NCBI GenBank assembly: GCA_017856435.1
Contig: JAFMFB010000005.1
Location: 20,510-84,509, forward strand
Source: Burkholderiaceae bacterium
GTDB taxonomy: Bacteria > Pseudomonadota > Gammaproteobacteria > Burkholderiales > Burkholderiaceae_C
Length of the DNA stretch: 64,000 bases
Direction: 5' to 3'
Shown here: one piece after another, positions 47,215-55,394 of the stretch
Position numbering within the stretch: position 1 is the first letter of the stretch
Layout: every line of letters starts with the position of its first letter
Program-made: the position numbers and the translations under genes
The notes under the pieces: model-generated
What the model was told of the DNA's origin: nothing
The model's input: the letters and a program-made list of their open reading frames with translations, nothing else
Databases searched by the model: none

Positions 47215-49122
47215 ATGAACTCCCACATCGCCAGCGCAGTCGCAGCAAATCTGCCAGCTAAACCCGAGTCTTCTGGATTCAGTTGGAAAACATTTTGCAA
47301 ACACCTCGAGATGAAGCTTGGATCGTGCATCCAGTGGGCTGCATCGGCTTTGATCTTGGCAGAGATCGCTTTGTTGCTATCAGCCGTGGTGGCTCGGTAC
47401 TTTTTTCAGTCTCCCTTGGTGTGGAGTGATGAAGTCGGTTCGCTGCTGTTTCTATGGCTGGCGGTGTTGGGTTCGGTGATCGCCTTTTATCGTGGTGAAC
47501 ACATGCGAATGACCGCCTTGGTCAACAAGCTGTCGAAAACGCATCGCGCGTATTTTGAAAGCCTGGCCATGGCTGCGTCATTCGTGTTCTTAGCGCTGTT
47601 GGTGATGCCCGCGTACGAGTTTGTGCGTGAGGAAATGGACATCGTGACGCCTGCATTGGAGATTTCTTCTGCCTGGCGAGCCGCTGCGCTCCCGGTGGGC
47701 ATCACGCTGATGGCGCTGATGTCGCTCATGCGTTGGGTGCGTTTGACGCAGACCGTAGCGTCGTCTTTCAAAACGCTGGTATTGGTGTTGGGCGGTTGCA
47801 TCTTCATGGGGTTGCTGTCCCCGCTCTTTAAGGATTTGGGATACCTGAATCTGATTGTGTTTTTTGTGGGCATCACCACCGTGTGTGTGCTCTCAGGATT
47901 GCCGATTGCGGTGGCGTTTGGTTTTGCCACGCTCGGGTTTCTTTATCTGACCACCCGATTACCTGTGACGGTGATGGTGGGCCGCATGGACGAGGGCATG
48001 TCGCACATCATTTTGTTGTCGGTGCCGCTGTTTGTGTTCTTAGGGTTGTTGATTGAGATGACCGGCATGGCGCAGGCCATGGTCGCCTTCTTGGCGAGTC
48101 TCCTCGGTCATGTGCGTGGTGGACTGTCTTATGTCTTGATTGGTGCGATGTACCTGGTGTCCGGCATTTCGGGTTCGAAGGTGGCCGACATGGCCGCAGT
48201 GGCGCCGGTGTTGTTTCCAGAGATGCGCAAGCGCGGCGCTAAAGATGGCGAGCTGGTCGCGATGCTTGCGGCCAGCGGGGCACAGACGGAAACCATTCCA
48301 CCGAGCTTGGTGCTCATCACCATCGGTTCAGTCACAGGTGTATCGATTGCAGCCTTGTTTGCGGGTGGCATGCTGCCTGGCGTTGTAATGGGGCTGTGTT
48401 TGTGTGCTTGGATGGGGTATCGCTTCCGCCATGAGGACATGACCCATGTCAGCAAATCCGACTGGGCAACCATTGGCAAGAGCCTGATGGTGGCATTGCC
48501 AGCGATTGCTTTGCCATTTTTCATTCGCGCCGCTGTCGTGGAAGGTGTCGCTACAGCCACGGAAGTCTCTACGCTGGGCATTCTTTATGCCACGGTGGTG
48601 GGACTTTTCCTGTATCGCCAATTTGATTGGCAAAGAATTCAACCCATGCTGGTGGAGACGGCATCACTGTCAGGCGCCATTCTTTTCATCATCGGCACAG
48701 CGACGGGTATGGCGTGGTCGCTCACGCAATCTGGTTTTTCTTCCAAACTGGCCGAGTGGTTTGCGACCTTGCCTGGTGGCGTGAGTGTGTTTTTACTGGC
48801 GACGGTGCTGGCGTTTGTGATTCTGGGCAGTGTTCTTGAAGGCATACCAGCCATTGTTCTATTCGGACCGTTGTTGTTCCCGATTGCCAAACAAGTGGGC
48901 GTGAACGAAGTGCATTACGCCATGGTGGTGGTTCTCTCGATGGGCGTCGGATTGTTTGCGCCACCTTTTGGTGTGGGCTATTACGCCGCCTGTGCGATCA
49001 GCAAGGTAGACCCACAAGAGGGCATGAAGCCCATGGTCGGCTACGCGGGCGCGTTGCTGGTGGGCTTGGCCATCGTGACGGTCGTGCCATGGATTTCGAC
49101 TTGTTTTCTTAAAACTGCCTAA
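47215..49122 (+). CDS. TRAP transporter fused permease, DctQ and DctM in one chain
   Basis: A 635-residue membrane protein. The first 190 residues are the small Q subunit with four helices (WSDEVGSLLFLWLAVLGSVIAFYRGEH in its middle third). The rest, from about residue 200, is the large M subunit with about twelve helices (MTGMAQAMVAFLASLLGHVRGG, ISGSKVADMAAVAPVLFPEMRKRG, GLFAPPFGVGYYAAC). Fusion of Q and M occurs in many TRAP systems. With the receptor upstream it imports a carboxylate using a sodium gradient. It lies in the same operon as the catabolic enzymes that follow. Confidence 0.94.
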   Translation: MNSHIASAVAANLPAKPESSGFSWKTFCKHLEMKLGSCIQWAASALILAEIALLLSAVVARYFFQSPLVWSDEVGSLLFLWLAVLGSVIAFYRGEHMRMTALVNKLSKTHRAYFESLAMAASFVFLALLVMPAYEFVREEMDIVTPALEISSAWRAAALPVGITLMALMSLMRWVRLTQTVASSFKTLVLVLGGCIFMGLLSPLFKDLGYLNLIVFFVGITTVCVLSGLPIAVAFGFATLGFLYLTTRLPVTVMVGRMDEGMSHIILLSVPLFVFLGLLIEMTGMAQAMVAFLASLLGHVRGGLSYVLIGAMYLVSGISGSKVADMAAVAPVLFPEMRKRGAKDGELVAMLAASGAQTETIPPSLVLITIGSVTGVSIAALFAGGMLPGVVMGLCLCAWMGYRFRHEDMTHVSKSDWATIGKSLMVALPAIALPFFIRAAVVEGVATATEVSTLGILYATVVGLFLYRQFDWQRIQPMLVETASLSGAILFIIGTATGMAWSLTQSGFSSKLAEWFATLPGGVSVFLLATVLAFVILGSVLEGIPAIVLFGPLLFPIAKQVGVNEVHYAMVVVLSMGVGLFAPPFGVGYYAACAISKVDPQEGMKPMVGYAGALLVGLAIVTVVPWISTCFLKTA

Positions 49123-49149
49123 GGCCATTTTGAACGGAGGTCATGCATC

Positions 49150-50883
49150 ATGAGTTCACCCGTTGTTTCCAACGACAGCGCAGCGGCGTTGATCGCCAAA
49201 TTTTTGAAGGCCCGCGGTGTGGACCGTGTGTTTGCACTGTGCGGCGGCCACATCATGCCGATTTGGATGCGCCTGGATGCCGAGGGCATTCAAATCGTCG
49301 ATGTCCGCGACGAGCGTGCAGCGGTCTACATGGCACACGCGCATTCCGAACTGACCGGGCAGTTGGGTGTTGCCCTCGTGACCGCAGGACCGGGGGTGAC
49401 CAACGCCATGACCGGCATCGCCAACGCCCATGTGGCGCGCGCTTCGGTGTTGATTTTGTCGGGTACACCGCCACAGCAACAGGAAAACCGCGGCGCACTG
49501 CAGGACATGGTGCACACAGAGTTTGTGAAACCATTGACACGCTATGCCCGAACCGTGCGTGACCCTAATCTGGTGTTGCAAGAGCTGGATGAAGCGGTAT
49601 CCAGAGCCCTCGGGTTTGGCTCGGAACCTGGCCCTGCCTATTTGGATTTCCCGATCGATACCTTGCGCGCAGGTGTGAGCAAAGCCGTTCAGTTGTCTGA
49701 ATTCTTTCAACAACGGTCAAAGCCACACATGCTGCCGGACCCTCAAGCGGTGGAGTCCGCTGTGGAGGTGATGTGGAAGGCTAAGCGTCCTCTGGTGATC
49801 ACAGGACGTGGTGCCCGCAAAGCCTCGGCGCCTCTCATTGCTTTATTGGACAAGCTCGGGGCACTCTACCTAGACACAGGTGAGAGCCGTGGCTTGGTAC
49901 CTGAATCTCACCCTTCTGTGGTGGCTGCGATGCGTGGCTCAGTCATGTCTGAAGCCGATGTTGTGATCACGCTGGGCCGCAAGCTCGACTTTCAGCTTGC
50001 CTACGGATCCCCGGCAGTTTTTGGTGATGCGAAATTTGTGCGCATTGCCGACTGCACTTCGGAGCTTCGCGACAACCGACGGGGTGAGGCCGAAGTCTTC
50101 GCGAGCGTGTCTGTCGCTTTGGATGCCATCTTGGCAGTCGCTGGAGATCGAGCATCGAATGTTGACCCGCACTGGCGCAGCACCGTCAGGCAAGCCCATG
50201 AACAGCGTGCTCAAAAGTTGGTCACCACGATGCAACAAGCCGCACCTGGCAAAGACGGCTTGATGCATCCCAACAAGTTGATCTCTGCATTACGTGAGGC
50301 TTTGGATGACAACGCCATCGTCATCGCCGATGGGGGTGACTTTTTGAGTTTTGCGCGGGTTGGCTTGCCCGCGTCCACCTATTTGGATCCGGGCTCACTG
50401 GGGTGCATCGGTGTTGGTACCCCCTTTGGTGTGGCTGCCAGTTTGGCCTTTCCAGAGCGACAGGTGGTGGTCGCTACAGGTGATGGTGCTTTCGGCTTCA
50501 ACGCCATGGAGATCGACACCGCTGCGCGGCATCAAGCGCCGGTGCTTATCGTGGTGGCGAACAATGGTTCGTGGGCGATCGAGGTGCGCGATCAGCAGGA
50601 AACCCACGGCAAAGTCGTTGGAACACGTCTGCAGTTTTCCGATCACGCGGCGATGGCAAGGGCATTCGGTCTGCACGCGGAAAGGGTGGAAAAGGCTGAA
50701 GACTTGCCTGCGGCCATCGAACGCGCGATGGCGAATCGACCTGCACTTTTGGATGTCTTGGTGACACCTGAAGCTGCATCGTCTGACGCAAAGTCTGGTT
50801 TGGCATGGGTCCCCGATTTGCAAGCGCTGGGCGCATGGGACACCGCAGAAGAAGAGTGGCGCAAAGGAGTAGCTTCTAAATGA
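49150..50883 (+). CDS. Thiamine-diphosphate enzyme of the acetolactate synthase/2-hydroxyacyl-CoA lyase type
   Basis: A 577-residue three-domain ThDP enzyme. The Pyr domain has the conserved glutamate (VDVRDERAAVYMAHAH) and GPGVTNAMTGIANAHVARA. The PP domain has the cofactor motif GDGAFGFNAMEIDTAARHQ ending VVANNGSW. It could be a 2-hydroxyacyl-CoA lyase, an oxalyl-CoA decarboxylase relative or a 2-keto acid decarboxylase; the CoA-linked neighbours favour a lyase. It is not a biosynthetic acetolactate synthase by context, since no regulatory subunit or ilvC is present. Overlap of 4 bases with the next gene. Confidence 0.82.
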   Translation: MSSPVVSNDSAAALIAKFLKARGVDRVFALCGGHIMPIWMRLDAEGIQIVDVRDERAAVYMAHAHSELTGQLGVALVTAGPGVTNAMTGIANAHVARASVLILSGTPPQQQENRGALQDMVHTEFVKPLTRYARTVRDPNLVLQELDEAVSRALGFGSEPGPAYLDFPIDTLRAGVSKAVQLSEFFQQRSKPHMLPDPQAVESAVEVMWKAKRPLVITGRGARKASAPLIALLDKLGALYLDTGESRGLVPESHPSVVAAMRGSVMSEADVVITLGRKLDFQLAYGSPAVFGDAKFVRIADCTSELRDNRRGEAEVFASVSVALDAILAVAGDRASNVDPHWRSTVRQAHEQRAQKLVTTMQQAAPGKDGLMHPNKLISALREALDDNAIVIADGGDFLSFARVGLPASTYLDPGSLGCIGVGTPFGVAASLAFPERQVVVATGDGAFGFNAMEIDTAARHQAPVLIVVANNGSWAIEVRDQQETHGKVVGTRLQFSDHAAMARAFGLHAERVEKAEDLPAAIERAMANRPALLDVLVTPEAASSDAKSGLAWVPDLQALGAWDTAEEEWRKGVASK

Positions 50884-52061
50884 TCAATTTTTCGATTCCC
50901 CCGCAGCATCTGTCGTTGCAAAAAAGAATCCAAGACTTCATCGCTGAAGAAATCATTCCCTTGGAAAAAGACCCAAGGCAAGGACCTCATGGTCCTGATT
51001 CTGATTTTCGAGATGAGTTGATTTTGAAAGCCAAAAACTGGGGACTGCTCTCACCCCATGTCGCGCCAGAATGGGGTGGTCTGGGCTTGAGTCACTTGGG
51101 ACGGGCCATCGCATTTGAGGAGGCCGGCTACTCGCCACTCGGCCCGGTGGCAATGAATGTGTTTGCACCCGACGAAGGCAACATGCATTTGCTCGAGGTG
51201 GTGGCCACGCAACAGCAAAAAGACAAATGGTTGCGCCCGCTGGCGTCGGGGCTGATTCGCTCGTGCTTTTGCATGACCGAACCGTCACCAGGCGCTGGAT
51301 CTGATCCGTCGATGCTTCAAACCACGGCCACGCCAGTCAAAGGGGGGTGGTTGATCAATGGACTGAAATGGTTCATCACCGGTGCCGATGGGGCAGTGCT
51401 GGCCATCATCATGGCCAAGATTCCGGATGTGGGTGCCACCATGTTCTTGTCGTCGATGGATGCGGAAGGCATCACGCTCGAACGGAACATGGACACCTTG
51501 GATCGATGCTTTCCCGGCGGACATGGTGTGGTGCGGTTCACGAACCTGTTTGTGAGTCAGGCCGATGTGTTGGGCGAGGTGGGTCAAGGCCTCATCAATG
51601 CGCAAGTCAGGCTCTCACCGGCACGATTGACGCATTGCATGCGCTGGTTGGGCGCGGCACGACGTGCGCATGACGTTGCAGTGAGTTACGCACAGAAACG
51701 ACACGCCTTTGGCACAGCCATTGGTCGGCACGAGGGCATCGGGTTTGCATTGGCCGACAACGAAATGGATTTGCACATCGCTAGGCTGGCCATCTGGCAC
51801 TGCGCGTGGGTACTGGACCAAGGCGAGCTCGGCTTGAAAGAGTCCAGTCGAACCAAAGTCATCGTGTCCGAAGCGCTGTGGCGCGTGGTGGATCGATGCG
51901 TGCAGGTGTTGGGCGGCCAGGGCGTTACCAGCGAAACAATCGTGGCAAGAATTTTTGCCGATTTGCGTGCTTTCAGAATTTACGACGGTCCTTCAGAGGT
52001 GCATCGTTGGAGTTTGGCCAAGAGCATTTTGAAAACCAAAAAGGTCGAGGAATTTGCATGA
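50880..52061 (+). CDS. Acyl-CoA dehydrogenase (ACAD10/11-like)
   Basis: A 393-residue flavoprotein with SCFCMTEPSPGAGSDPSMLQ (FAD and substrate binding), GGWLINGLKWFITGADGAVL, RHEGIGFALADNEMDLH, and VLGGQGVT. The usual glutamate-containing loop near the C-terminus reads FRIYDGPSEVHRW, with aspartate where many dehydrogenases have glutamate. That is the pattern I associate with ACAD10/11 and LvaC-type enzymes that act on 4-hydroxy or 4-phospho acyl-CoA. It lies between the lyase and SDR genes with 4-base overlaps on both sides. Confidence 0.88.
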   Translation: MINFSIPPQHLSLQKRIQDFIAEEIIPLEKDPRQGPHGPDSDFRDELILKAKNWGLLSPHVAPEWGGLGLSHLGRAIAFEEAGYSPLGPVAMNVFAPDEGNMHLLEVVATQQQKDKWLRPLASGLIRSCFCMTEPSPGAGSDPSMLQTTATPVKGGWLINGLKWFITGADGAVLAIIMAKIPDVGATMFLSSMDAEGITLERNMDTLDRCFPGGHGVVRFTNLFVSQADVLGEVGQGLINAQVRLSPARLTHCMRWLGAARRAHDVAVSYAQKRHAFGTAIGRHEGIGFALADNEMDLHIARLAIWHCAWVLDQGELGLKESSRTKVIVSEALWRVVDRCVQVLGGQGVTSETIVARIFADLRAFRIYDGPSEVHRWSLAKSILKTKKVEEFA

Positions 52062-52834
52062 GTTCCTGCGACGACTGGTTTGATTTCAGGGGTAAGGTCG
52101 CACTCGTCACCGGTGCATCGAGCGGACTCGGCGAACACTTCGTCAGGGTCCTTCACGGCAGAGGTACGAAGGTCATTGCACTGGCTAGGCGAGTGGGCCG
52201 CCTTCAAGCGCTGAAGAAAGAGATCGATTCGGTTGACGCTTCCATCGATATCTGTGCGTGTGACGTCACAGATTCGCAAAGCGTTCAAAAGACGTTCGCA
52301 GAGCTTCAGAGTCGTCAATGCATTCCACACATGGTGATCAACTGTGCTGGTGTGGCAGTGTCGAAACCTTTTGTGGACCAGACCGAATCCGATTGGGACC
52401 AGGTGCTGGATACCAATCTCAAGGGCGCATGGTTGGTGTCCCAAGAAGCAGCGAAACTGATGATCGCCTCCAATCAAGCCGGGTCGATCACCAACATCGC
52501 CTCGATCATCGGATTGCGTGTGGCCGGGGCCATCGCACCCTATGCGGCTTCGAAAGCGGCTTTGATCCATTTGACGAAATCATTGGCGTTAGAACTGGCC
52601 AAGCACCAGATCCGGGTCAATGCGTTGTGTCCCGGTTACATCCAGACAGATTTGAACCAAGCATTTTTGGCGTCTGCAGCAGGACAAAAGTTGTTGCAGC
52701 GTATTCCACAAAAACGCTTCGGGTCGCTGAAAGATTTAGAAGGTCCTCTGTTGTTACTTTGCAGCGACGCCAGTGCATTCATGACGGGCTCGGTGGTGGC
52801 GGTTGACGGTGGCCATTTGGTCAATAGCCTATGA
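52058..52834 (+). CDS. Short-chain dehydrogenase/reductase
   Basis: A 258-residue classical SDR with the NAD(P) motif VALVTGASSGLGEHFVRVL, the NAG motif VINCAGVAVS, the catalytic serine in IASIIGL, and YAASKAALIHLTKSLALELA with Tyr and Lys. C-terminal PGYIQTDLN and GSVVAVDGGH are typical. It probably interconverts a keto and a hydroxy acyl-CoA. The ATG overlaps the acyl-CoA dehydrogenase stop by 4 bases and the stop overlaps the next gene by 4 bases. Confidence 0.93.
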   Translation: MSSCDDWFDFRGKVALVTGASSGLGEHFVRVLHGRGTKVIALARRVGRLQALKKEIDSVDASIDICACDVTDSQSVQKTFAELQSRQCIPHMVINCAGVAVSKPFVDQTESDWDQVLDTNLKGAWLVSQEAAKLMIASNQAGSITNIASIIGLRVAGAIAPYAASKAALIHLTKSLALELAKHQIRVNALCPGYIQTDLNQAFLASAAGQKLLQRIPQKRFGSLKDLEGPLLLLCSDASAFMTGSVVAVDGGHLVNSL

Positions 52835-53838
52835 ATACCATTCCTGTCGAGAATTTGAAAGCTTGGCTGAACGCCAACGGCATGAGCATCGCAGGGGAGA
52901 TTGAGTTGACACCCTTGGCGGGCGGTCAATCTAACCCCACCTTTAAGATGACGGCAGATGGTCAAGAATGGGTGCTGCGGAAAAAACCGCCAGGGGCGTT
53001 GCTGGCTTCTGCCCATGCCGTCGATAGAGAGTTCAGAGTAATGAAGGCTCTGGCCAACACGGATGTGCCCGTGCCAGACATGATCGCACTTTGCATGGAC
53101 GAGTCAGTGATCGGCAGTGCGTTCTACATCATGTCGTTTGCCAAGGGCAGGGTCTTCATGGACCCGACACTTCCCGGTCTTTCGAACACAGAGCGCGAGC
53201 TCATCTACGCAGAACTGCGCCGGGTCGCCGCAGCGATCCATAGCCTTCGACCCAGCGATGTGGGGTTGGCTGATTTTGGGAGGCCTGAAGGCTACTTGAA
53301 ACGACAAATTGAGCGTTGGTCCAAACAGTACCGTGCCAGTGAGACAGAGCACATTGCATCGATGGAACAGCTGATGCATTGGCTGCCGGCGCATCTACCT
53401 GAGCGTGAATCAACAGGTTTGGTGCATGGTGACTTTCGTATTGACAATGTGATTTTTCACCCCACCGAGCCGCGCGCCATCGCTGTCATCGATTGGGAGT
53501 TGTCTACCCTCGGTGATCCGTTGGTCGATTTCGCATACCACTGCATGAGTTGGTATTTGACGTCGAGCGAATTCAGAGGCATCAAAGACTTTGATCTCGC
53601 AGCTCTGGGCATTCCAGATGTGGAAACGCATGTCCAGGGTTGGTCTGACCTTACAGGCATCGATAAGCCGCAAGACTGGAACTACTACATCGTGTTCAAT
53701 ATTTTTCGCATGGCTGCGATCTTGCAGGGCATCCTGGCGCGATCTCGGCAAGGTAATGCATCAGCCAGTGATGCAGAAAGCACCGGGCGTCGGGCGCGGT
53801 CGATTGCGGATGCGGGTTGTCGTTTGGCGTATCGATGA
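52831..53838 (+). CDS. APH family phosphotransferase (ACAD10/LvaA-like kinase)
   Basis: A 335-residue aminoglycoside-phosphotransferase-fold kinase with LAGGQSNPTFKM (glycine-rich loop), EWVLRKKPPGALL (lysine), the catalytic loop VHGDFRIDNVIFHP and the metal aspartate in VIDWELSTLGDPLVDFAYH. This subfamily is fused to, or encoded beside, acyl-CoA dehydrogenases; LvaA in the levulinate pathway phosphorylates the 4-hydroxyl of an acyl-CoA. The neighbouring dehydrogenase supports that role. It is the last gene of the block. Confidence 0.9.
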   Translation: MNTIPVENLKAWLNANGMSIAGEIELTPLAGGQSNPTFKMTADGQEWVLRKKPPGALLASAHAVDREFRVMKALANTDVPVPDMIALCMDESVIGSAFYIMSFAKGRVFMDPTLPGLSNTERELIYAELRRVAAAIHSLRPSDVGLADFGRPEGYLKRQIERWSKQYRASETEHIASMEQLMHWLPAHLPERESTGLVHGDFRIDNVIFHPTEPRAIAVIDWELSTLGDPLVDFAYHCMSWYLTSSEFRGIKDFDLAALGIPDVETHVQGWSDLTGIDKPQDWNYYIVFNIFRMAAILQGILARSRQGNASASDAESTGRRARSIADAGCRLAYR

Positions 53839-53952
53839 CGCGCGCACCCTTAGTGATCTGCTGACTTTAGAAGTCGAGGGTTGCAGATAGCAGTGCTATC
53901 AGCTTGGGTCAATGGCTACTGTTTTGCTGCTGCTCGGTTTTTGACTCTTACA

Positions 53953-54038
53953 TGCTTCCACATTTGCTTCCACACCGCTGTAGAGCGCTTGTAACCTGTT
54001 GATCTATAAGAAGTTTTATTTCTTGAAGCTGCTCATAA
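53953..54038. repeat. 86-bp direct repeat, copy 1
   Basis: It starts TGCTTCCACATTTGCTTCCA and ends AAGCTGCTCATAA. The copy at 63728 has the same length and differs at about ten positions, mostly between bases 35 and 65. Both copies begin roughly 240 bases before an intron-bearing tRNA gene. It contains two GCTTCCACA units. Confidence 0.9.
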
Positions 54039-54092
54039 ACAATTTAATAACTTAAGTTGTATATAAATCCTCAATGAAATCAACAGGTTACA
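53990..54092. repeat. Inverted repeat inside the tRNA-upstream region
   Basis: TGTAACCTGTTGAT at 53990-54003 is the exact reverse complement of ATCAACAGGTTACA at 54079-54092, with a 75-base spacer; the match continues weakly outward through GCGC. The second arm is not kept in the copy near 63.8 kb. It may be part of a recombinase core. Confidence 0.75.
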
Positions 54093-54110
54093 GCGCCTCA
54101 GTTGTCAAAA

Positions 54111-54140
54111 TTTGCTCCCACACCGCTTCCACACTTTGCT
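54111..54140. repeat. Arm-like short repeats (GCTCCCACACC, GCTTCCACAC), copy 1
   Basis: Two related units, GCTCCCACACC and GCTTCCACAC, follow each other here in the same orientation as the pair in the 86-bp repeat. A diverged version occurs at 63888 (GCTTCTACACC, GCTTCTACAC). Confidence 0.7.
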
Positions 54141-54181
54141 AAAAATTTAAGCAGCATTTTTGGGGCTAAAAAGGGGCAAAG

Positions 54182-54187
54182 TACAAT
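54182..54187 (+). promoter_or_regulatory. -10 element of the split tRNA
   Basis: TACAAT, 10 bases before the tRNA, matching the same hexamer before the two other CAU tRNA copies. Confidence 0.5.
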
Positions 54188-54197
54188 CAATTTTTTC

Positions 54198-54526
54198 GGG
54201 CCTATAGCTCAGTTGGTTAGAGCAGAGGACTTAAAGAGCAGGTGACCTAAAACATCCAAATGTCATGGTCATTTGCCGTTGGGTTGCATGCGGGTAAGTT
54301 CACTCTGCTGGCATGTAGAACTACTCAAATTCGGGGAAGCCTGTGCTGTTCACAGCGTGGTAATCCCGAGCCAAGCCCAGTAGCAAAATTGGGAAGGTGT
54401 AGAGACTGTACGGGTAGGTCGTAAAGACAAGAGACAGTCCAGACTACAAACTGGAAACAGGCAGCGAAAGCTGTAGTAGTAAGCATAATCCTTTGGTCCC
54501 AGGTTCAAGTCCTGGTGGGCCCACCA
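54198..54526 (+). tRNA. tRNA-Ile2 (anticodon CAT) split by a group I intron
   Basis: 5' exon 54198-54231 and 3' exon 54484-54526 join to a 77-base cloverleaf with encoded CCA. The acceptor GGGCCTA pairs with TGGGCCC, the anticodon stem GAGGA with TCCTT, the T-stem CCAGG with CCTGG, all without mismatch apart from G-U pairs. The loop CTCATAA has anticodon CAT at 34-36. The G1-C72 pair argues against initiator tRNA, and the resemblance to E. coli ileX and Azoarcus tRNA-Ile favours lysidine-modified Ile2 over elongator Met. The intron lies between U33 and C34. A terminator-like hairpin follows. Confidence 0.93.
54232..54483 (+). ncRNA. Group I self-splicing intron (IC3-like) in tRNA-Ile2
   Basis: 252 bases between U33 and C34 of the tRNA. 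Core elements are visible in order: P (AAATTCGGGGAAGCC, 54327-54341), Q (AATCCCGAGCCAAG, 54362-54375), R (GGTGTAGAGACTGTACGGG, 54396-54414) and S (AGAGACAGTCC, 54430-54440); R and S pair as P7. The exon ends in U and the intron in G, as group I splicing needs. An IGS GGU(GA)CCU at 54241-54248 can pair with exon AGGACU and leave a U-G pair at the 5' splice site. The core closely follows the 205-base Azoarcus tRNA-Ile intron. No endonuclease ORF is inside. Confidence 0.93.
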
Positions 54527-54532
54527 AATACA

Positions 54533-54561
54533 AAGCCACTGATTTTTGAAGTCAGTGGCTT
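54533..54561 (+). terminator. Hairpin after the split tRNA
   Basis: AAGCCACTGA, nine-base loop, TCAGTGGCTT: a perfect 10-bp stem 7 bases after the tRNA, followed by ATTTCAT. It shares CACTGATTT and GTCAGTGG with the hairpin after the tRNA at 43648. Confidence 0.7.
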
Positions 54562-54611
54562 ATTTCATATTAGCGAGTAAATCGTAAGAACTCGGAATTT
54601 GCCAGTTTGAG

Positions 54612-55391
54612 TTATTCGAGCCCGCTTGCCCGCCTAACTTCGATTCGAATCTCTTCTGTTAGTCTGGCCTTCAGCTCTGAAAATTCAGGTGTAGTTTTGA
54701 CCGAATAATGACGAGGATAGGGCAGCTCAATCGGCCAATCGCATTTAATGCGGCCAGGCCTTGCACTCATCACCATGACGCGATTACCCATGAAAATGGC
54801 TTCATCGATATCGTGTGTGACAAACAGTACAGTTTTCCTCTCAGATTGCCAGATGTCTTGAAGCAATTCTTGCATCAATTCGCGTGTTTGATGGTCTAGC
54901 GCGCCAAAGGGCTCATCCATGAGCAAGATGCGTGGGTCATTTGCCAATGCTCGCGCCAAGGCGGTACGTTGCTGCATGCCACCAGATAGCTGCTTGGGAA
55001 AATGCTTTGCAAAATCCTTCAATCCAACTTGATTTAAAAACTTGTGTGCAATTTCGTGTTGATCAGCTAAAGCCAAACCCTTTTCGCGCAAACCAAAACA
55101 AACATTCTCTAAAACGTTCAGCCATGGAAAGAGGGTGTAACTTTGAAACACCATCCCCCGATCAGCACCAGGACCCGTGACGTTAATGCCCTCTAGCTTT
55201 ATTTCCCCTGATGAAGGTGTATCAAGACCTGCAACCATGCGAAGCAAAGTTGACTTACCGCATCCCGAAGGTCCCAAAATGGTGATGAAGTCATTTTCAT
55301 TAACAGTCAGATCTGTGGCGGTTAACGCTTGAGTGATTGCGCCTTGAGTCCTAAAAGTTTTACTAACTTGAGAAATTTGAAGTATGGACAT
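54612..55391 (-). CDS. ABC transporter ATPase (SsuB/TauB type) of the hut block
   Basis: A 259-residue ATPase with Walker A LGPSGCGKSTLLRMVAG near residue 40, the signature QLSGGMQQRTALARALAN near 140, Walker B ILLMDEPFGALD and the H-loop FVTHDIDEA. It is the nitrate/sulphonate/taurine-type importer class. Permease and binding protein genes lie 3 and 5 bases apart upstream, and hutU precedes them, so the four genes form one operon on the minus strand. The substrate is not known from sequence. Confidence 0.93.
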   Translation of the reverse strand: MSILQISQVSKTFRTQGAITQALTATDLTVNENDFITILGPSGCGKSTLLRMVAGLDTPSSGEIKLEGINVTGPGADRGMVFQSYTLFPWLNVLENVCFGLREKGLALADQHEIAHKFLNQVGLKDFAKHFPKQLSGGMQQRTALARALANDPRILLMDEPFGALDHQTRELMQELLQDIWQSERKTVLFVTHDIDEAIFMGNRVMVMSARPGRIKCDWPIELPYPRHYSVKTTPEFSELKARLTEEIRIEVRRASGLE

Positions 55392-55394
55392 TTT

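Larger units (their letters stand above)
53839..54181. other. Non-coding region before the split tRNA
   Basis: About 340 bases, AT-rich and without a plausible gene. It holds an 86-bp repeat shared with 63728, an inverted repeat (53990-54003 and 54079-54092) and GCTTCCACA-type repeats on both sides. The layout resembles a recombination site with arm-type repeats around a core. A minus-strand run of about 28 codons across the repeat is not conserved in the second copy. Confidence 0.6.

Noticed and set aside
53953..54060. Minus-strand frame across the 86-bp repeat as a relic of an integrase C-terminus
   Set aside because: Only about 28 codons, no recognisable motif, and the second copy has an in-frame stop.
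54198..54526. Reading the split tRNA as tRNA-Leu(UAA) with the cyanobacterial-type intron, because TTAA follows the anticodon stem
   Set aside because: There is no long variable arm, and the only exon join with a proper 7-base loop and an intron-final G gives anticodon CAT.
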